Assembly (NCBI GenBank): GCA_034180345.1
Contig: JAXFOQ010000032.1
Span: forward strand, 1-55,825
DNA from: RGIG5681 sp034180345
Lineage (GTDB): Bacteria; Bacillota_I; Bacilli_A; Erysipelotrichales; Erysipelotrichaceae
Direction: 5' to 3'
DNA: 55,825 bases
Each line of letters begins with the position of its first letter. Positions within the stretch are counted from its first letter, which is position 1. This document shows positions 35,859-44,765 of the stretch, piece after piece. The translations under genes and the position numbers were made by a program. The notes beneath the pieces are model-generated. The model saw only the letters and a program-made list of their open reading frames with translations, made no database searches and was not told the origin of the DNA.

Positions 35859-36555
35859 TTTGCACCCCTAAAAAGCTCTTACCGATTTCACTATTTTGAT
35901 AATCATCACTTGAGCCAAAAAATAATTGTTTATTATTTAAATGTAATATCTTATTGGCGTTTTTCAAGGCATAATGAACATCATGAGAAACCATAATAAT
36001 CGTTATTCCTTCTTCGTTTAGTTTTTTAATTAATTCATAAAAATCTTTAGTAATTACTGGATCTAGTCCTGCTACAGGCTCATCTAAAAGTAATACCTTA
36101 GTGCTGGCACAAAGCGCCCTTGCGAGTAAAACTCTTTGAACTTGACCACCTGACAATTCACTAAAAGCACTATTTTTAAGTTCTTCAATTCGCAATCTTT
36201 TCATATTGATGTCAGCTATTTCCTTTTGATGTTTAGTATAAAAAGGGATGAAACGATTGCGATTTAAAGTTCCGCTAATAACCACCTCATATACACTGGC
36301 AGGAAAGTCAGTTTTAATCGTTGAAGATTGCGGTAAATAACCAATTTGATTTTTAACCAAATCATCACCCATACTAACGCTACCGCTAATCGGCTTTCTA
36401 AAACCCAATAAACCACCAATCAAGGTTGATTTTCCAGCGCCATTATTCCCAACAATACATAGATAATCACCCTGTTCGATATTAAAAGATAAGTCTGTAA
36501 CAACTTCTTTTCCATCATATCCAAAGCTAGCATCAACACAAGTAATTAAGCTCAT
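35845..36555 (-). CDS. znuC: Zinc ABC transporter ATP-binding protein ZnuC
   Basis: 236 aa with Walker A GNNGAGKST, Q-loop IGYLPQSS, signature LSGGQVQRVLLARAL, Walker B VLLLDEPVAGLDP and H-loop VSHDVHYAL. Directly follows znuA and overlaps znuB. Couples ATP hydrolysis to zinc import. Confidence 0.92.
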   Translation of the reverse strand: MSLITCVDASFGYDGKEVVTDLSFNIEQGDYLCIVGNNGAGKSTLIGGLLGFRKPISGSVSMGDDLVKNQIGYLPQSSTIKTDFPASVYEVVISGTLNRNRFIPFYTKHQKEIADINMKRLRIEELKNSAFSELSGGQVQRVLLARALCASTKVLLLDEPVAGLDPVITKDFYELIKKLNEEGITIIMVSHDVHYALKNANKILHLNNKQLFFGSSDDYQNSEIGKSFLGVQNVGY

Positions 36556-37563
36556 CTAATTTAAGGCCTCTTTGATGCTGTTAACATTTTCTTTCATCAT
36601 ATCCAAATAGGTAACACCCTTGTCTAATTGTTCTTGGGTTACATTATGACATGAATAGAAGGTCATTTTTTTAGCACCAGTAGCATCAACAATAGAATCG
36701 GCAATCTTACCATTTGATAATTCAATGGTAAAAACCACTGGGATTTTTTCTTCTTTAACTTTATCAATTAAATATTTAACCGTTGCAGCACTAGCTTCTG
36801 TATCTGTAGAACAACCCGAAAAGGCTGCACGATATTTTAAACCATAGGCATCACTAAAATATCTAAGCGGATAGCGATCACCAAAAACGATGATCTTTCT
36901 TTTTGCTTGGTTTATAACATCGCTAAATTCTTGGTCTAATTCATTTAATTTTTTAATATATTCTTTAGCATTTTGATTATAAAAATCCTTATTTTCAGGA
37001 TCTTTTTGACCAAATTCTTGGGCTAACTTCTCAACAATTTTAATTGCATTTTTCGGTGATGTCCAAACATGTTCGTCAATTTCACCATGTTCGGCTTCTT
37101 GGTGCTTGGCATCTTTATCATGTTCATGTTTATGATCGTGGTCATATTTTTCACCAACCTCTTTACCGTGTTCGTGTTCCATGCCTTCAACAATCTCTTC
37201 ATTAACCACATCAACCATTTCAACCAACTTCAAAGTGCTTGGCTTATTGGTAAGACTATCAAGGATGCCGTCCACCCATTCATCATTTTCACCACCAACA
37301 TAGATGAATAAACTACTATTTTCAATACTCTTAATATCTTGGGGAGTTGGCTCGTAAGAGTGAGCTTCAGATCCTGGTTTTAGTAACATTTTAATATCAG
37401 CACGATCTTTAACAATCGCTCTAGCAAAATCATATTGTGGAAAAATCGTAGTTACGATTGATAGTTTTTTTGATCCTTCAGAATCTTTCTTGCTGTTACA
37501 GCCAGTTAGTAAAAGACCTCCAATCAAAACAAAAGTGAGTAATCTAATAAAATTTCTTTTCAT
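36556..37563 (-). CDS. znuA: Zinc-binding lipoprotein ZnuA
   Basis: 335-aa extracellular binding protein. Lipobox LTGC at about residues 19-22 (GGLLLTGCNSKK). The fold has TTIFPQYDFARAIVKDRADI, MLLKPGSEAHSYEPTPQDIK with a metal-ligand His, DEHVWTSPKNA, and FGDRYPLRYF. Between these lies the His/Asp/Glu-rich loop (about residues 125-165, HEHGKEVGEKYDHDHKHEHD and following), diagnostic for zinc-specific members. Second gene of the zur operon, 39 bases after it. Confidence 0.93.
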   Translation of the reverse strand: MKRNFIRLLTFVLIGGLLLTGCNSKKDSEGSKKLSIVTTIFPQYDFARAIVKDRADIKMLLKPGSEAHSYEPTPQDIKSIENSSLFIYVGGENDEWVDGILDSLTNKPSTLKLVEMVDVVNEEIVEGMEHEHGKEVGEKYDHDHKHEHDKDAKHQEAEHGEIDEHVWTSPKNAIKIVEKLAQEFGQKDPENKDFYNQNAKEYIKKLNELDQEFSDVINQAKRKIIVFGDRYPLRYFSDAYGLKYRAAFSGCSTDTEASAATVKYLIDKVKEEKIPVVFTIELSNGKIADSIVDATGAKKMTFYSCHNVTQEQLDKGVTYLDMMKENVNSIKEALN

Positions 37564-37602
37564 TTCTTACCTCCGAACTAGAATCAGTATCAATTTATAA
37601 AT

Positions 37603-38022
37603 TTATGTTCTTTTAGTATGGCATTCATCGCAAAGACCATAAAAAACAGTCTTATGTAAATCTAGGACAAAAGAATGTTCTTGTGAGAGGTGCTTTTGAA
37701 TATCTGCCAATTCATGACATTCCAAATGAATCAATTTATTACAAACCTCACACTTCAAATGAAAATGCTCATGTTGGTGCTGACAACCATGCTTAATATA
37801 CTCAAAACAGGCTGAGCTGTTATTGTCAATAATATACTTATTAACCACACCCTCATTTACCAGTGCATCCATATAGCGATAAATCGTTGTAAGACCAATG
37901 TGAGAATCATGACTATCAAGATATTCTTGAATATCTTTAATCGTAACATGGCGACCACCACTATCTTTAAGATAACCGCTAATCAATGACTTTTGTTTGG
38001 TTTGATAATTTTTTCTTGACAT
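37603..38022 (-). CDS. zur: Fur-family regulator, probably Zur
   Basis: 139 aa with the Fur winged helix (YLDSHDSHIGLTTIYRYMDA) and two CxxC pairs, CEVCNKLIHLEC and CDECH near the C terminus, for the structural zinc. HQHEHFHLKCEVC is the usual metal-binding hinge. Being first gene of an operon with znuACB marks it as a zinc sensor rather than Fur or PerR. An inverted repeat over its own promoter (38036-38050) suggests autoregulation of the whole operon. SD AGAGGT. Confidence 0.9.
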   Translation of the reverse strand: MSRKNYQTKQKSLISGYLKDSGGRHVTIKDIQEYLDSHDSHIGLTTIYRYMDALVNEGVVNKYIIDNNSSACFEYIKHGCQHQHEHFHLKCEVCNKLIHLECHELADIQKHLSQEHSFVLDLHKTVFYGLCDECHTKRT

Positions 38023-38035
38023 AATACCTCTAAAT

Positions 38036-38050
38036 TGAAAACCATTTTCA
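38036..38050. promoter_or_regulatory. Putative Zur operator
   Basis: TGAAAACCATTTTCA is a 7-1-7 inverted repeat with one mismatch, the architecture of Fur/Zur boxes. On the minus strand a likely -10 TAAAAT lies immediately upstream of it, so bound repressor would cover the start of transcription. Confidence 0.65.
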
Positions 38051-38085
38051 TTTTAACACATATACCTCAGAAGTAAAGGATTGTA

Positions 38086-39219
38086 CTAAATGTTGATTTT
38101 CTTCTTCTCCAATCTTACACTTACCCATTTATTCACCAACGAATAAATTACCGCAAACAACGGAACACTCACAAACATTCCAACAAAGCCCCATAAGCCA
38201 CCACCGACAATAATCGCAAACATTACCCAAATACTAGGTAGCCCAACCTTATCACCCAAAATCTTAGGACCTAAAATATTGCCATCAAATTGTTGTAAAA
38301 CTAAAATCCAAATTAAGAATAAACAAGCCTTGACTGGATTGATAATTACTAAAATCGCAAAACCTGGTATGGCCCCAATAAACGGTCCAAAAAAAGGTAT
38401 CACATTGGTAATGCCCACAATCAGAGAAATAATCAATGGATATTCCATGCCAAAGATTAACATTGCCACATAACAAATAATACCAATAATCAAAGAGTCT
38501 AATAGCTTACCAATCACAAAACCATCAAAGACCATCTGTGTATATTTTAAAACATCAATAGCCTCATCAACTAAATGATTAGGAAATAAAGCATAGGATA
38601 ATCGTTTTAATTGTTCTGATAACTTATCCTTTGAATATAGACCATAAACCATCACAATAATACCAATTAAAAAGCCGATAATTCTTTGGGCAAAAGTTAC
38701 CGATATTGATAATAATGATGGGGCCGCATCTTTAGCAATATCTAAAATTCTCGACATAATCGAAGTACCTTGATTCTTCCACCATTCACTTATCAGTTTA
38801 GTAATATGCCAATCATTCACAAAGGGAAGGCTGTCATATGGGTGGTCAATATAAAATTTAATATTATCACTTAAACTAATAATACTATTAATTACTGAAG
38901 GTACAATTAAAACAACTACCAAAACAATAATCCCAAGTAAAAAAAACAACACCAAAGAAATACTTAAGGCCTTAATTGTCTTTTCTTTAAACTTAGTTTT
39001 TTTCATAAAGAATTTTTCAAACCATTTATATAAGGGTAGTAAAAAGAAGGCTAATAAAAAACCAGTAATAAATGGGAATAATATCCTCATAAACTTACTT
39101 AAAACACCATAGATCACTTCAATGTGATACAAAGTAAAACACACCAGGGCAATGCCACTTCCTGCGATAAATAGTGCCAATGCTAATTTTTTGTTTTGTT
39201 CATCTAATTTAATTTTCAT
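38086..39219 (-). CDS. AI-2E family transporter (PF01594)
   Basis: About 377 aa, eight hydrophobic helices in the family arrangement with a long extracellular region after TM3 (DNIKFYIDHPYDSLPF ...). Late motifs YPLIISLIVGITNVIPFFGP then FIGAIPGFAIL and GNILGPKILGDKVGLPSIWV are diagnostic. Members move AI-2, sodium or other solutes; the substrate is not predictable. I prefer ATG 39219 (MKIKLDEQNK): TAAAAT at 39226-39231 ends six bases before it, with TTGTAT 17 bases upstream of that hexamer; an ATG at 39225 would abut the -10. Confidence 0.88.
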   Translation of the reverse strand: MKIKLDEQNKKLALALFIAGSGIALVCFTLYHIEVIYGVLSKFMRILFPFITGFLLAFFLLPLYKWFEKFFMKKTKFKEKTIKALSISLVLFFLLGIIVLVVVLIVPSVINSIISLSDNIKFYIDHPYDSLPFVNDWHITKLISEWWKNQGTSIMSRILDIAKDAAPSLLSISVTFAQRIIGFLIGIIVMVYGLYSKDKLSEQLKRLSYALFPNHLVDEAIDVLKYTQMVFDGFVIGKLLDSLIIGIICYVAMLIFGMEYPLIISLIVGITNVIPFFGPFIGAIPGFAILVIINPVKACLFLIWILVLQQFDGNILGPKILGDKVGLPSIWVMFAIIVGGGLWGFVGMFVSVPLFAVIYSLVNKWVSVRLEKKKINI

Positions 39220-39261
39220 ATTCATATTTTAACAATTAAATAACACCAATACAATTACTAC

Positions 39262-39291
39262 AAAATAAAAGCTCCACTCTTTGAATGGAAC
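39262..39291 (-). terminator. Terminator of tex
   Basis: On the minus strand GTTCCATTC pairs with GAGTGGAGC over a three-base loop and is followed by TTTTATTTT, nine bases past the tex stop. Confidence 0.75.
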
Positions 39292-39299
39292 TTATCTAA

Positions 39300-41450
39300 C
39301 TATGCTTGTTTAATAGATAATTGAATACGATGTTTTTTAACATCAACATCCAATACCTTAACTCTTACTTGTTGGCCGATTGCTACTACATCCATCGGGT
39401 CTTTAACAAATTTATTTGCCAGCTCTGAAATATGAACTAAGCCATCTTGGTGTACGCCAAGATCAACAAAGGCGCCAAAGGCTGTTACATTTCTAATAAC
39501 ACCAACAAGCACTTCACCAACCACCAAATCTTCAAGCTTCTTAATTTTAGCTACCAGCTTAGGTGCTGGAAAACTATCACGAATATCACGCTCAGGCTTG
39601 GCAATCGCTTCATTAATATCAATCAAAGTTTCTAAACCGATATTATTTTTAAGTGCATAAGCCTTTAAATCTTCATTATCTAGGTTAGTGGGATTGTTTA
39701 ACTTAAGATTAAAGTGTTTAATAAAGGCTTTGGCTATTTGATAACTCTCTGGGTGAATGGCGGTATTATCCAAGGGTTCTTTTTCGTTATTTACCCTTAA
39801 AAAACCAGCGCATTGTTCAAAGGCTTTAGGTCCTAATTTCTTAACCTTATTCAATTCAATCCGAGATTTAAAAGCTCCATTTTCATTACGATAATTAACA
39901 ATATTTTCTGCAACACTTTTGCTAAGACCAGAAACATAGGCAAGCAGGGAAATACTGGCAGTGTTTAAATTAACACCAACCTTATTAACACAGCTTTCAA
40001 CTACCCCTCCAAGCTCATTTTCTAAGGCCTTCTGATTTAAGTCATGTTGATATTGACCAACACCAATCGCCTTGGGATCAATCTTTACCAGTTCAGCAAG
40101 AGGGTCTTGAACCCTTCTTGCCAGTGATACAGCACTGCGATTATTAAGTGGAACATCAGGTAATTCACTAGCGGCCAATTTAGTGGCACTATATACCGAA
40201 GCTCCCGACTCATCCACCAAAAGATAGGGAATGCTGATATTATTGATACTTAAAAAATCACTAAAATATTCCTCTGTTTCACGACAGGCAGTACCGTTGC
40301 CGATAACACAAAGACTAATTTTATATTCATCAATAAGGCGCTTTAATATTTTATTAGCTTGTTCCAATTTCTTAAGTGGTTCAACCACAAAAATAAGTCC
40401 TGTTTCAAGACATTTACCCATCTCATCAACCACTGCCCACTTGCAGCCATTACGATAACCGGGATCTAACGCTAAAATAATATGCTTTCGCATCGGTGGC
40501 ACCAATAAGGCGTTTTTAAGATTGGCACCAAATAAACTCAAGGCCTTAGTTTGAGCATCTTCTTTCAGCTTGTTGTAAACTTCATTTTCAATACTTGGAC
40601 AAATTAATCTTTTAAAAGCATCATCAGCTACCATCTTCAATAAATTATCCGTATAGCTTTCATCATTTAAAATATTATAAAAACGATACATCATCATTTT
40701 AATAGCTTCTTCATCCACAACAAATTCAACCTTTAAAATATTATTATTAACGCCACGATTAATTGCTAGTATTTGATAATCTTTTAATTTATTCAATTTA
40801 ACCTTAAAATCATAATATATTTGATAGACCGTTTCTTCATCAACCTTATTACTGCTTTGTAATAAACTTTCACGATAATAATATTTCTTAAGTTGATCAC
40901 GCAACTTAGCATCATCAGCAGCATTTTGAGCTAAAATATCCAATGCTCCACTAACACACATTTCATAGTCTTTTAATTCATCACAATTTTGCATAGCTAA
41001 ACTTGCTGCTTTTACCAAGATATCTTGCGGTTGATGTAGCATGATTAAATTAGCTAAGTCAGTAAGTCCTCGTCTAATTGCTTCGCTGGCTCGAGTTTTC
41101 TTTTTTGGTTTATATGGGCGATACAGATCTTCCAATCTACTCATACTATCGGCACTTAAAATATCTTGGGTCAGTGTATCATCTTCAATACCCAAATCAT
41201 TTAATGTATTAAAAATAGTTACCCTTCTTTCATCAAGCGCCTTTTCTTCTTCACTATTCTTAACAATAATTCTCAATTCTTCATCATCAAGAGCCCCCGT
41301 TACATCTTTACGGTATCTAGCGATAAATGGAATTGTATTTCCTTCATCCAATAACTCTAAAGCTTTAATAATTCTTTTAGCTTCAATGTTGACACTTTGG
41401 GCAATACTTAAAGCCAGACCCTGATTATCTCTGATATGATATTCAATCAT
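39300..41450 (-). CDS. tex: Tex-family RNA-binding transcription accessory protein
   Basis: 716 aa, full length. The N-terminal helical part has IPFIARYRKDVTGALDDEEL. The YqgF-like nuclease-fold centre has ALDPGYRNGCKWAVVDE. HhH motifs lie in VNKVGVNLNTASISLLAYVS and YRNENGAFKSRIELNKVKKL. The C-terminal S1 domain is VGEVLVGVIRNVTAFGAFVD then LGVHQDGLVHISEL. Acts on nascent transcripts and RNA turnover. The start ATG overlaps the end of a 42-aa ORF, so initiation is probably coupled. Confidence 0.95.
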   Translation of the reverse strand: MIEYHIRDNQGLALSIAQSVNIEAKRIIKALELLDEGNTIPFIARYRKDVTGALDDEELRIIVKNSEEEKALDERRVTIFNTLNDLGIEDDTLTQDILSADSMSRLEDLYRPYKPKKKTRASEAIRRGLTDLANLIMLHQPQDILVKAASLAMQNCDELKDYEMCVSGALDILAQNAADDAKLRDQLKKYYYRESLLQSSNKVDEETVYQIYYDFKVKLNKLKDYQILAINRGVNNNILKVEFVVDEEAIKMMMYRFYNILNDESYTDNLLKMVADDAFKRLICPSIENEVYNKLKEDAQTKALSLFGANLKNALLVPPMRKHIILALDPGYRNGCKWAVVDEMGKCLETGLIFVVEPLKKLEQANKILKRLIDEYKISLCVIGNGTACRETEEYFSDFLSINNISIPYLLVDESGASVYSATKLAASELPDVPLNNRSAVSLARRVQDPLAELVKIDPKAIGVGQYQHDLNQKALENELGGVVESCVNKVGVNLNTASISLLAYVSGLSKSVAENIVNYRNENGAFKSRIELNKVKKLGPKAFEQCAGFLRVNNEKEPLDNTAIHPESYQIAKAFIKHFNLKLNNPTNLDNEDLKAYALKNNIGLETLIDINEAIAKPERDIRDSFPAPKLVAKIKKLEDLVVGEVLVGVIRNVTAFGAFVDLGVHQDGLVHISELANKFVKDPMDVVAIGQQVRVKVLDVDVKKHRIQLSIKQA

Positions 41451-41571
41451 TGCTTACTTCCTTTTTATTACTAATAAAAGTACTAAAATCACACGCTTCC
41501 ATTTTATCTTTAAATTCCTGCTCAGCCTCTTGCAGTTCTTTCAATATATCATCTAATGTTTTTTCCATCAT
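41443..41571 (-). CDS. Small protein coupled to tex
   Basis: A 42-codon frame with GGAGGA and AGAGGT ribosome-site elements before ATGATG (41566-41571). The product is charged and helical, beginning MMEKTLDDILKELQEAEQEF. It ends in TGA at 41443-41445 and overlaps the tex ATG (41448-41450) in another frame. Strong ribosome site, coding-like composition and coupling support a real gene. Family not recognised; it may instead be a short coupling ORF. Confidence 0.6.
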   Translation of the reverse strand: MMEKTLDDILKELQEAEQEFKDKMEACDFSTFISNKKEVSND

Positions 41572-41643
41572 TACCTCTTTCCTCCTAACCTTATCAATTT
41601 TTTAAAACTTTTCAAGTCTTGACTTATTATCTATAATTTATAT

Positions 41644-42237
41644 ATGTATATTAAAAATGATTTTAATCATCGTATCATTGTTTCAAAGTCGGAATTTATC
41701 ATTTATACCCGAAGAATTAAGAATGAGCTTGAATATAAAAATTTTGTTTCAGAAATTAAAAAAAAGCATTATGATGCCACTCATTGTTGTAGTGCCTTTT
41801 ATACTAAAAATATTCAAAGATCATCGGATGATGGTGAACCTGCCAAAACAGCGGGTATTCCCATCTTAAATGCCATTATCAATGAAGATTTAATTGAATG
41901 TGCAGTGGTAGTGGTGAGATATTTTGGTGGTGTTAAACTTGGCGCCAATGGTCTTATTAGAACCTATCGTGATGTTACTTCCAAGACATTAAAATTAGCC
42001 CCTAAAATAAATGAGGAACTTTATCCTCTGTATGAGATAAAAATTACTTATGAATATGGTGATAAAGTTATTAAGTGGTTACAAAATAATGCTAAATATG
42101 TAAAGGTTGATTATGGTCTTGATATAACCGTTTGTTATGCTTCAAAAAATAATTTTCAGCCTGAAATCGAAAATATCATTCGTCAACGCATTGAAATAAA
42201 AGATATTGGTCATCACCTTATAGCCACTGACGTATAA
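41644..42237 (+). CDS. YigZ/IMPACT family protein
   Basis: 197 aa. The conserved core SSDDGEPAKTAGIPILNAI and VVVVRYFGGVKLGANGLIRT with YRD is the UPF0029/IMPACT signature; a C-terminal ferredoxin-like DUF1949 half follows. Eukaryotic IMPACT restrains GCN2; the bacterial role is unsettled. No ribosome site; TATAAT (41632-41637) is exactly six bases before the ATG, implying a leaderless mRNA. Confidence 0.9.
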   Translation: MYIKNDFNHRIIVSKSEFIIYTRRIKNELEYKNFVSEIKKKHYDATHCCSAFYTKNIQRSSDDGEPAKTAGIPILNAIINEDLIECAVVVVRYFGGVKLGANGLIRTYRDVTSKTLKLAPKINEELYPLYEIKITYEYGDKVIKWLQNNAKYVKVDYGLDITVCYASKNNFQPEIENIIRQRIEIKDIGHHLIATDV

Positions 42238-42256
42238 TTAAGTTTATAATAATATT

Positions 42257-42568
42257 ATGAATGGAAGTATTTTTTTCACTATCTTTATTATCTTAACAAT
42301 AATTATCATCTATTTTATTGTGCTGATATTTAAAAGCATCGATACCAAAACCCTAACAAGCATCAACAACACCAATAATAAAATTAAAAATAATCTAACC
42401 CTAATAAATATTAAGAAAGAAGCCATTAACCATAACTTTAATTGTGGTTTAATTAAAGGCATCAAAATAGCACTGCCCCTATATTTAATATTCAATAAAA
42501 ATAAAGGCAAGCCACTCCATCATACTTTAATTAAAAATAGTTATGGTATTTTTAAATTATTTAAATAA
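42257..42568 (+). CDS. Small single-helix membrane protein
   Basis: 103 aa with an N-terminal transmembrane helix (residues ~4-26, IFFTIFIILTIIIIYFIVLI) and a basic, Asn/Lys-rich cytoplasmic part. No family recognised. TATAAT at 42245-42250 is six bases before the ATG and there is no ribosome site. It starts 20 bases after the IMPACT gene but appears to have its own promoter hexamer. Confidence 0.5.
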   Translation: MNGSIFFTIFIILTIIIIYFIVLIFKSIDTKTLTSINNTNNKIKNNLTLINIKKEAINHNFNCGLIKGIKIALPLYLIFNKNKGKPLHHTLIKNSYGIFKLFK

Positions 42569-42828
42569 CCTCATATATAATAAGAGGCAATAAATGAAAA
42601 TCCACTTAAATAATAAAAGAAATAAATTACTTACATCTATAATAGTTGTTAATATATAAAAAATTTATATTTTATAAAGATTTTACCCTTAAATATATTC
42701 AATCAAAAATATCATATATCGTTTTAAGATTGTTTTTAAGCGATTTTATGCACAACTAAAATATTAACCTGACAAAGCGAGAAAATCATCTTGACTATCC
42801 GGTGATTAAATGATAATTAATTTAATAT

Positions 42829-43464
42829 TCAATTACTTTCCGGCACCAACAAACCGTGATTGTCAATTTCATAAATTTTATCGGCAATATCTTCAAATTC
42901 CACATTATGAGTAGTGAAAATTAAAGTTTTAGTTCCATCGATAAATTCTTCCAATAATGCTCTTAATTTCTTTTGTGATGTTTTATCCAATGCATCAAAA
43001 GGTTCATCTAAAATTAAATACTTGGGATTTTCCACCAATGCTTGAATAATTCTTAATTTTTGTTTCATACCCAAAGAATAATTGCGATATTTTTTGTTTA
43101 AATCTTTTTTAATATCCAGTTTTTCAGCCAACTTATATATATCATCCTTGGTAGCATTTTTATTGATATTGATTAAATACATAAGATTGTCGATACCTGA
43201 CATATCTTTCATAAATTCAGGGGCATTGATACTTATACCTGCATTTTTAATAAAATCGGTATCTTTACCAATTACACTTCCGTCAATAACAACCTCGCCC
43301 ACATCAGGTTTTGAATAACCGACAATCATTTTCATCAAAACGCTTTTACCGCTACCGTTAGGTCCTTTAATCAATACCTTTTCTCCATCGGGTATTATTA
43401 AATTCAAATCTTCAAATAAAACATTACCTTTATAAGCTTTACTTAAATTTTTAATTTCAATCAT
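42829..43464 (-). CDS. ABC transporter ATP-binding protein of the secreted-peptide cluster
   Basis: 211 aa with Walker A GPNGSGKSV, signature YSLGMKQKLRI, Walker B YLILDEPFDALD and H-loop TTHNVEF. Short single-domain ATPase of the type that drives export or provides bacteriocin immunity. It overlaps the upstream permease by eight bases and is the last gene of a five-gene group starting with a secreted peptide at 46098. Confidence 0.85.
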   Translation of the reverse strand: MIEIKNLSKAYKGNVLFEDLNLIIPDGEKVLIKGPNGSGKSVLMKMIVGYSKPDVGEVVIDGSVIGKDTDFIKNAGISINAPEFMKDMSGIDNLMYLININKNATKDDIYKLAEKLDIKKDLNKKYRNYSLGMKQKLRIIQALVENPKYLILDEPFDALDKTSQKKLRALLEEFIDGTKTLIFTTHNVEFEDIADKIYEIDNHGLLVPESN

Positions 43465-44149
43465 ATAAATCTCCCTTTCTTTTCTTATATATGAATATTA
43501 ACGAAATGATTAATGAAATAATCATATAAATCACAAACAGTAATAACTCTTTTATAAAACTCTCTGAAAAAGTTATTAAATTAGTATAAAAGATATTGTC
43601 AAATATTGTGATAAACACCAATGACACGGTTAAAATAATAATTCCGTTTTTATTATTGATTAAATTAGACATATATTCATAAATTATAGTAACGGTAAAA
43701 ATCAATAAAAAATATTTTAAAAGATATATTATTAATGTTTCTAAATTATTAAAATTAATACTCAGTTTTAAAGATAATACAAATATCAAATAACTGACCA
43801 AAAATAAAGTTGAGAATATTATAAAATATTTGCCTACCTCTTTTAAATCATTTAATACAATCATCTTTTTAATATCTTTAAAATTTTTACGATAATATAT
43901 CATTCCTAAAAACGAATGATTTTCATTAATGTTTTTAAATAAGATCATAATCCAAAACAACAATAAAAAGATAAAAGATGACATTAATATGAAATCCACC
44001 TTAGATAATTGATAATTATTGAAAACATAATTATTTAAAAAGATGATGTTGGTTATATCATTTAAACCGCTGTGATTTATCAATATCATATAGTTACCTA
44101 TATATAATATTAAAAAATAAACTGTAATTGTAACTATTTTTTTAATCAT
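43457..44149 (-). CDS. Polytopic membrane protein, likely ABC permease subunit
   Basis: 230 aa with about six hydrophobic helices and few polar loops, ending in a basic tail (FIYKKRKGDLYD). No sequence family is recognisable, but position directly before the ATPase and overlap on both sides (8 bases each) mark it as a transporter subunit. Confidence 0.6.
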   Translation of the reverse strand: MIKKIVTITVYFLILYIGNYMILINHSGLNDITNIIFLNNYVFNNYQLSKVDFILMSSFIFLLLFWIMILFKNINENHSFLGMIYYRKNFKDIKKMIVLNDLKEVGKYFIIFSTLFLVSYLIFVLSLKLSINFNNLETLIIYLLKYFLLIFTVTIIYEYMSNLINNKNGIIILTVSLVFITIFDNIFYTNLITFSESFIKELLLFVIYMIISLIISLIFIYKKRKGDLYD

Positions 44150-44765
44150 ATTTAACCCTCATATTTTTTGTAATATAAAAAGATATAGGTATTAACCAAA
44201 GTATATATGAACATACTAAATATAAAATATTATCAACATAAAAATAATCAAAGGGATTTATCATAATATATATCCTTAACATAGATGATATTATTACTAA
44301 AAGAACAAAGATAATATAACCGGCGATTATAACTTTTTTTCTTTTCTTTAAATTTGCAAAAATAATAACTAAAAATAACAATTCAAATAATAAGAAAAAA
44401 TTTAAACCTCCTGTTAATAAGTGAGTATAATTAAAATCAGTCCCAAATAACAAAGATAACATCAAAACATAAATAGCAATCAATAAAGAAAAAAAGAAAT
44501 TATTTTTACTAAATTCAATATAATTATACTTGAAACATTCTTTATAGCTGTTATATCTTATCAATTCCAAATTAGTATCAATTTCAGGAATTAAGTATTT
44601 ATTATAAAGAATCATAATAAATACTATTGTGAAAAAATCGTATATAATATCATAAAAATTAATATATTCACGATTAATTGAGATAATCAGCAAAAACATA
44701 AATACTATATGTATCGCAAAAAATATTGAAGTTAATTTTACTAAACCGCTATGTTTTTTCAACAT
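44142..44765 (-). CDS. Polytopic membrane protein, likely ABC permease subunit
   Basis: 207 aa, about six hydrophobic helices, similar in build to its downstream neighbour (helices separated by short Lys/Asn-rich loops). Overlaps the genes on both sides. Family not recognised; role inferred from the cluster. Confidence 0.6.
   Translation of the reverse strand: MLKKHSGLVKLTSIFFAIHIVFMFLLIISINREYINFYDIIYDFFTIVFIMILYNKYLIPEIDTNLELIRYNSYKECFKYNYIEFSKNNFFFSLLIAIYVLMLSLLFGTDFNYTHLLTGGLNFFLLFELLFLVIIFANLKKRKKVIIAGYIIFVLLVIISSMLRIYIMINPFDYFYVDNILYLVCSYILWLIPISFYITKNMRVKYD

Noticed and set aside
37023..37311. Open frames opposite the znuA histidine loop
   Set aside because: They arise from the repetitive CAT/GAT codons of the His-rich loop and have no ribosome site; znuA explains the sequence.
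42245..42256. TATAAT before 42257 as mere AT-rich noise
   Set aside because: Kept as part of the leaderless pattern because the exact six-base spacing recurs in several genes, although this copy has no convincing -35.
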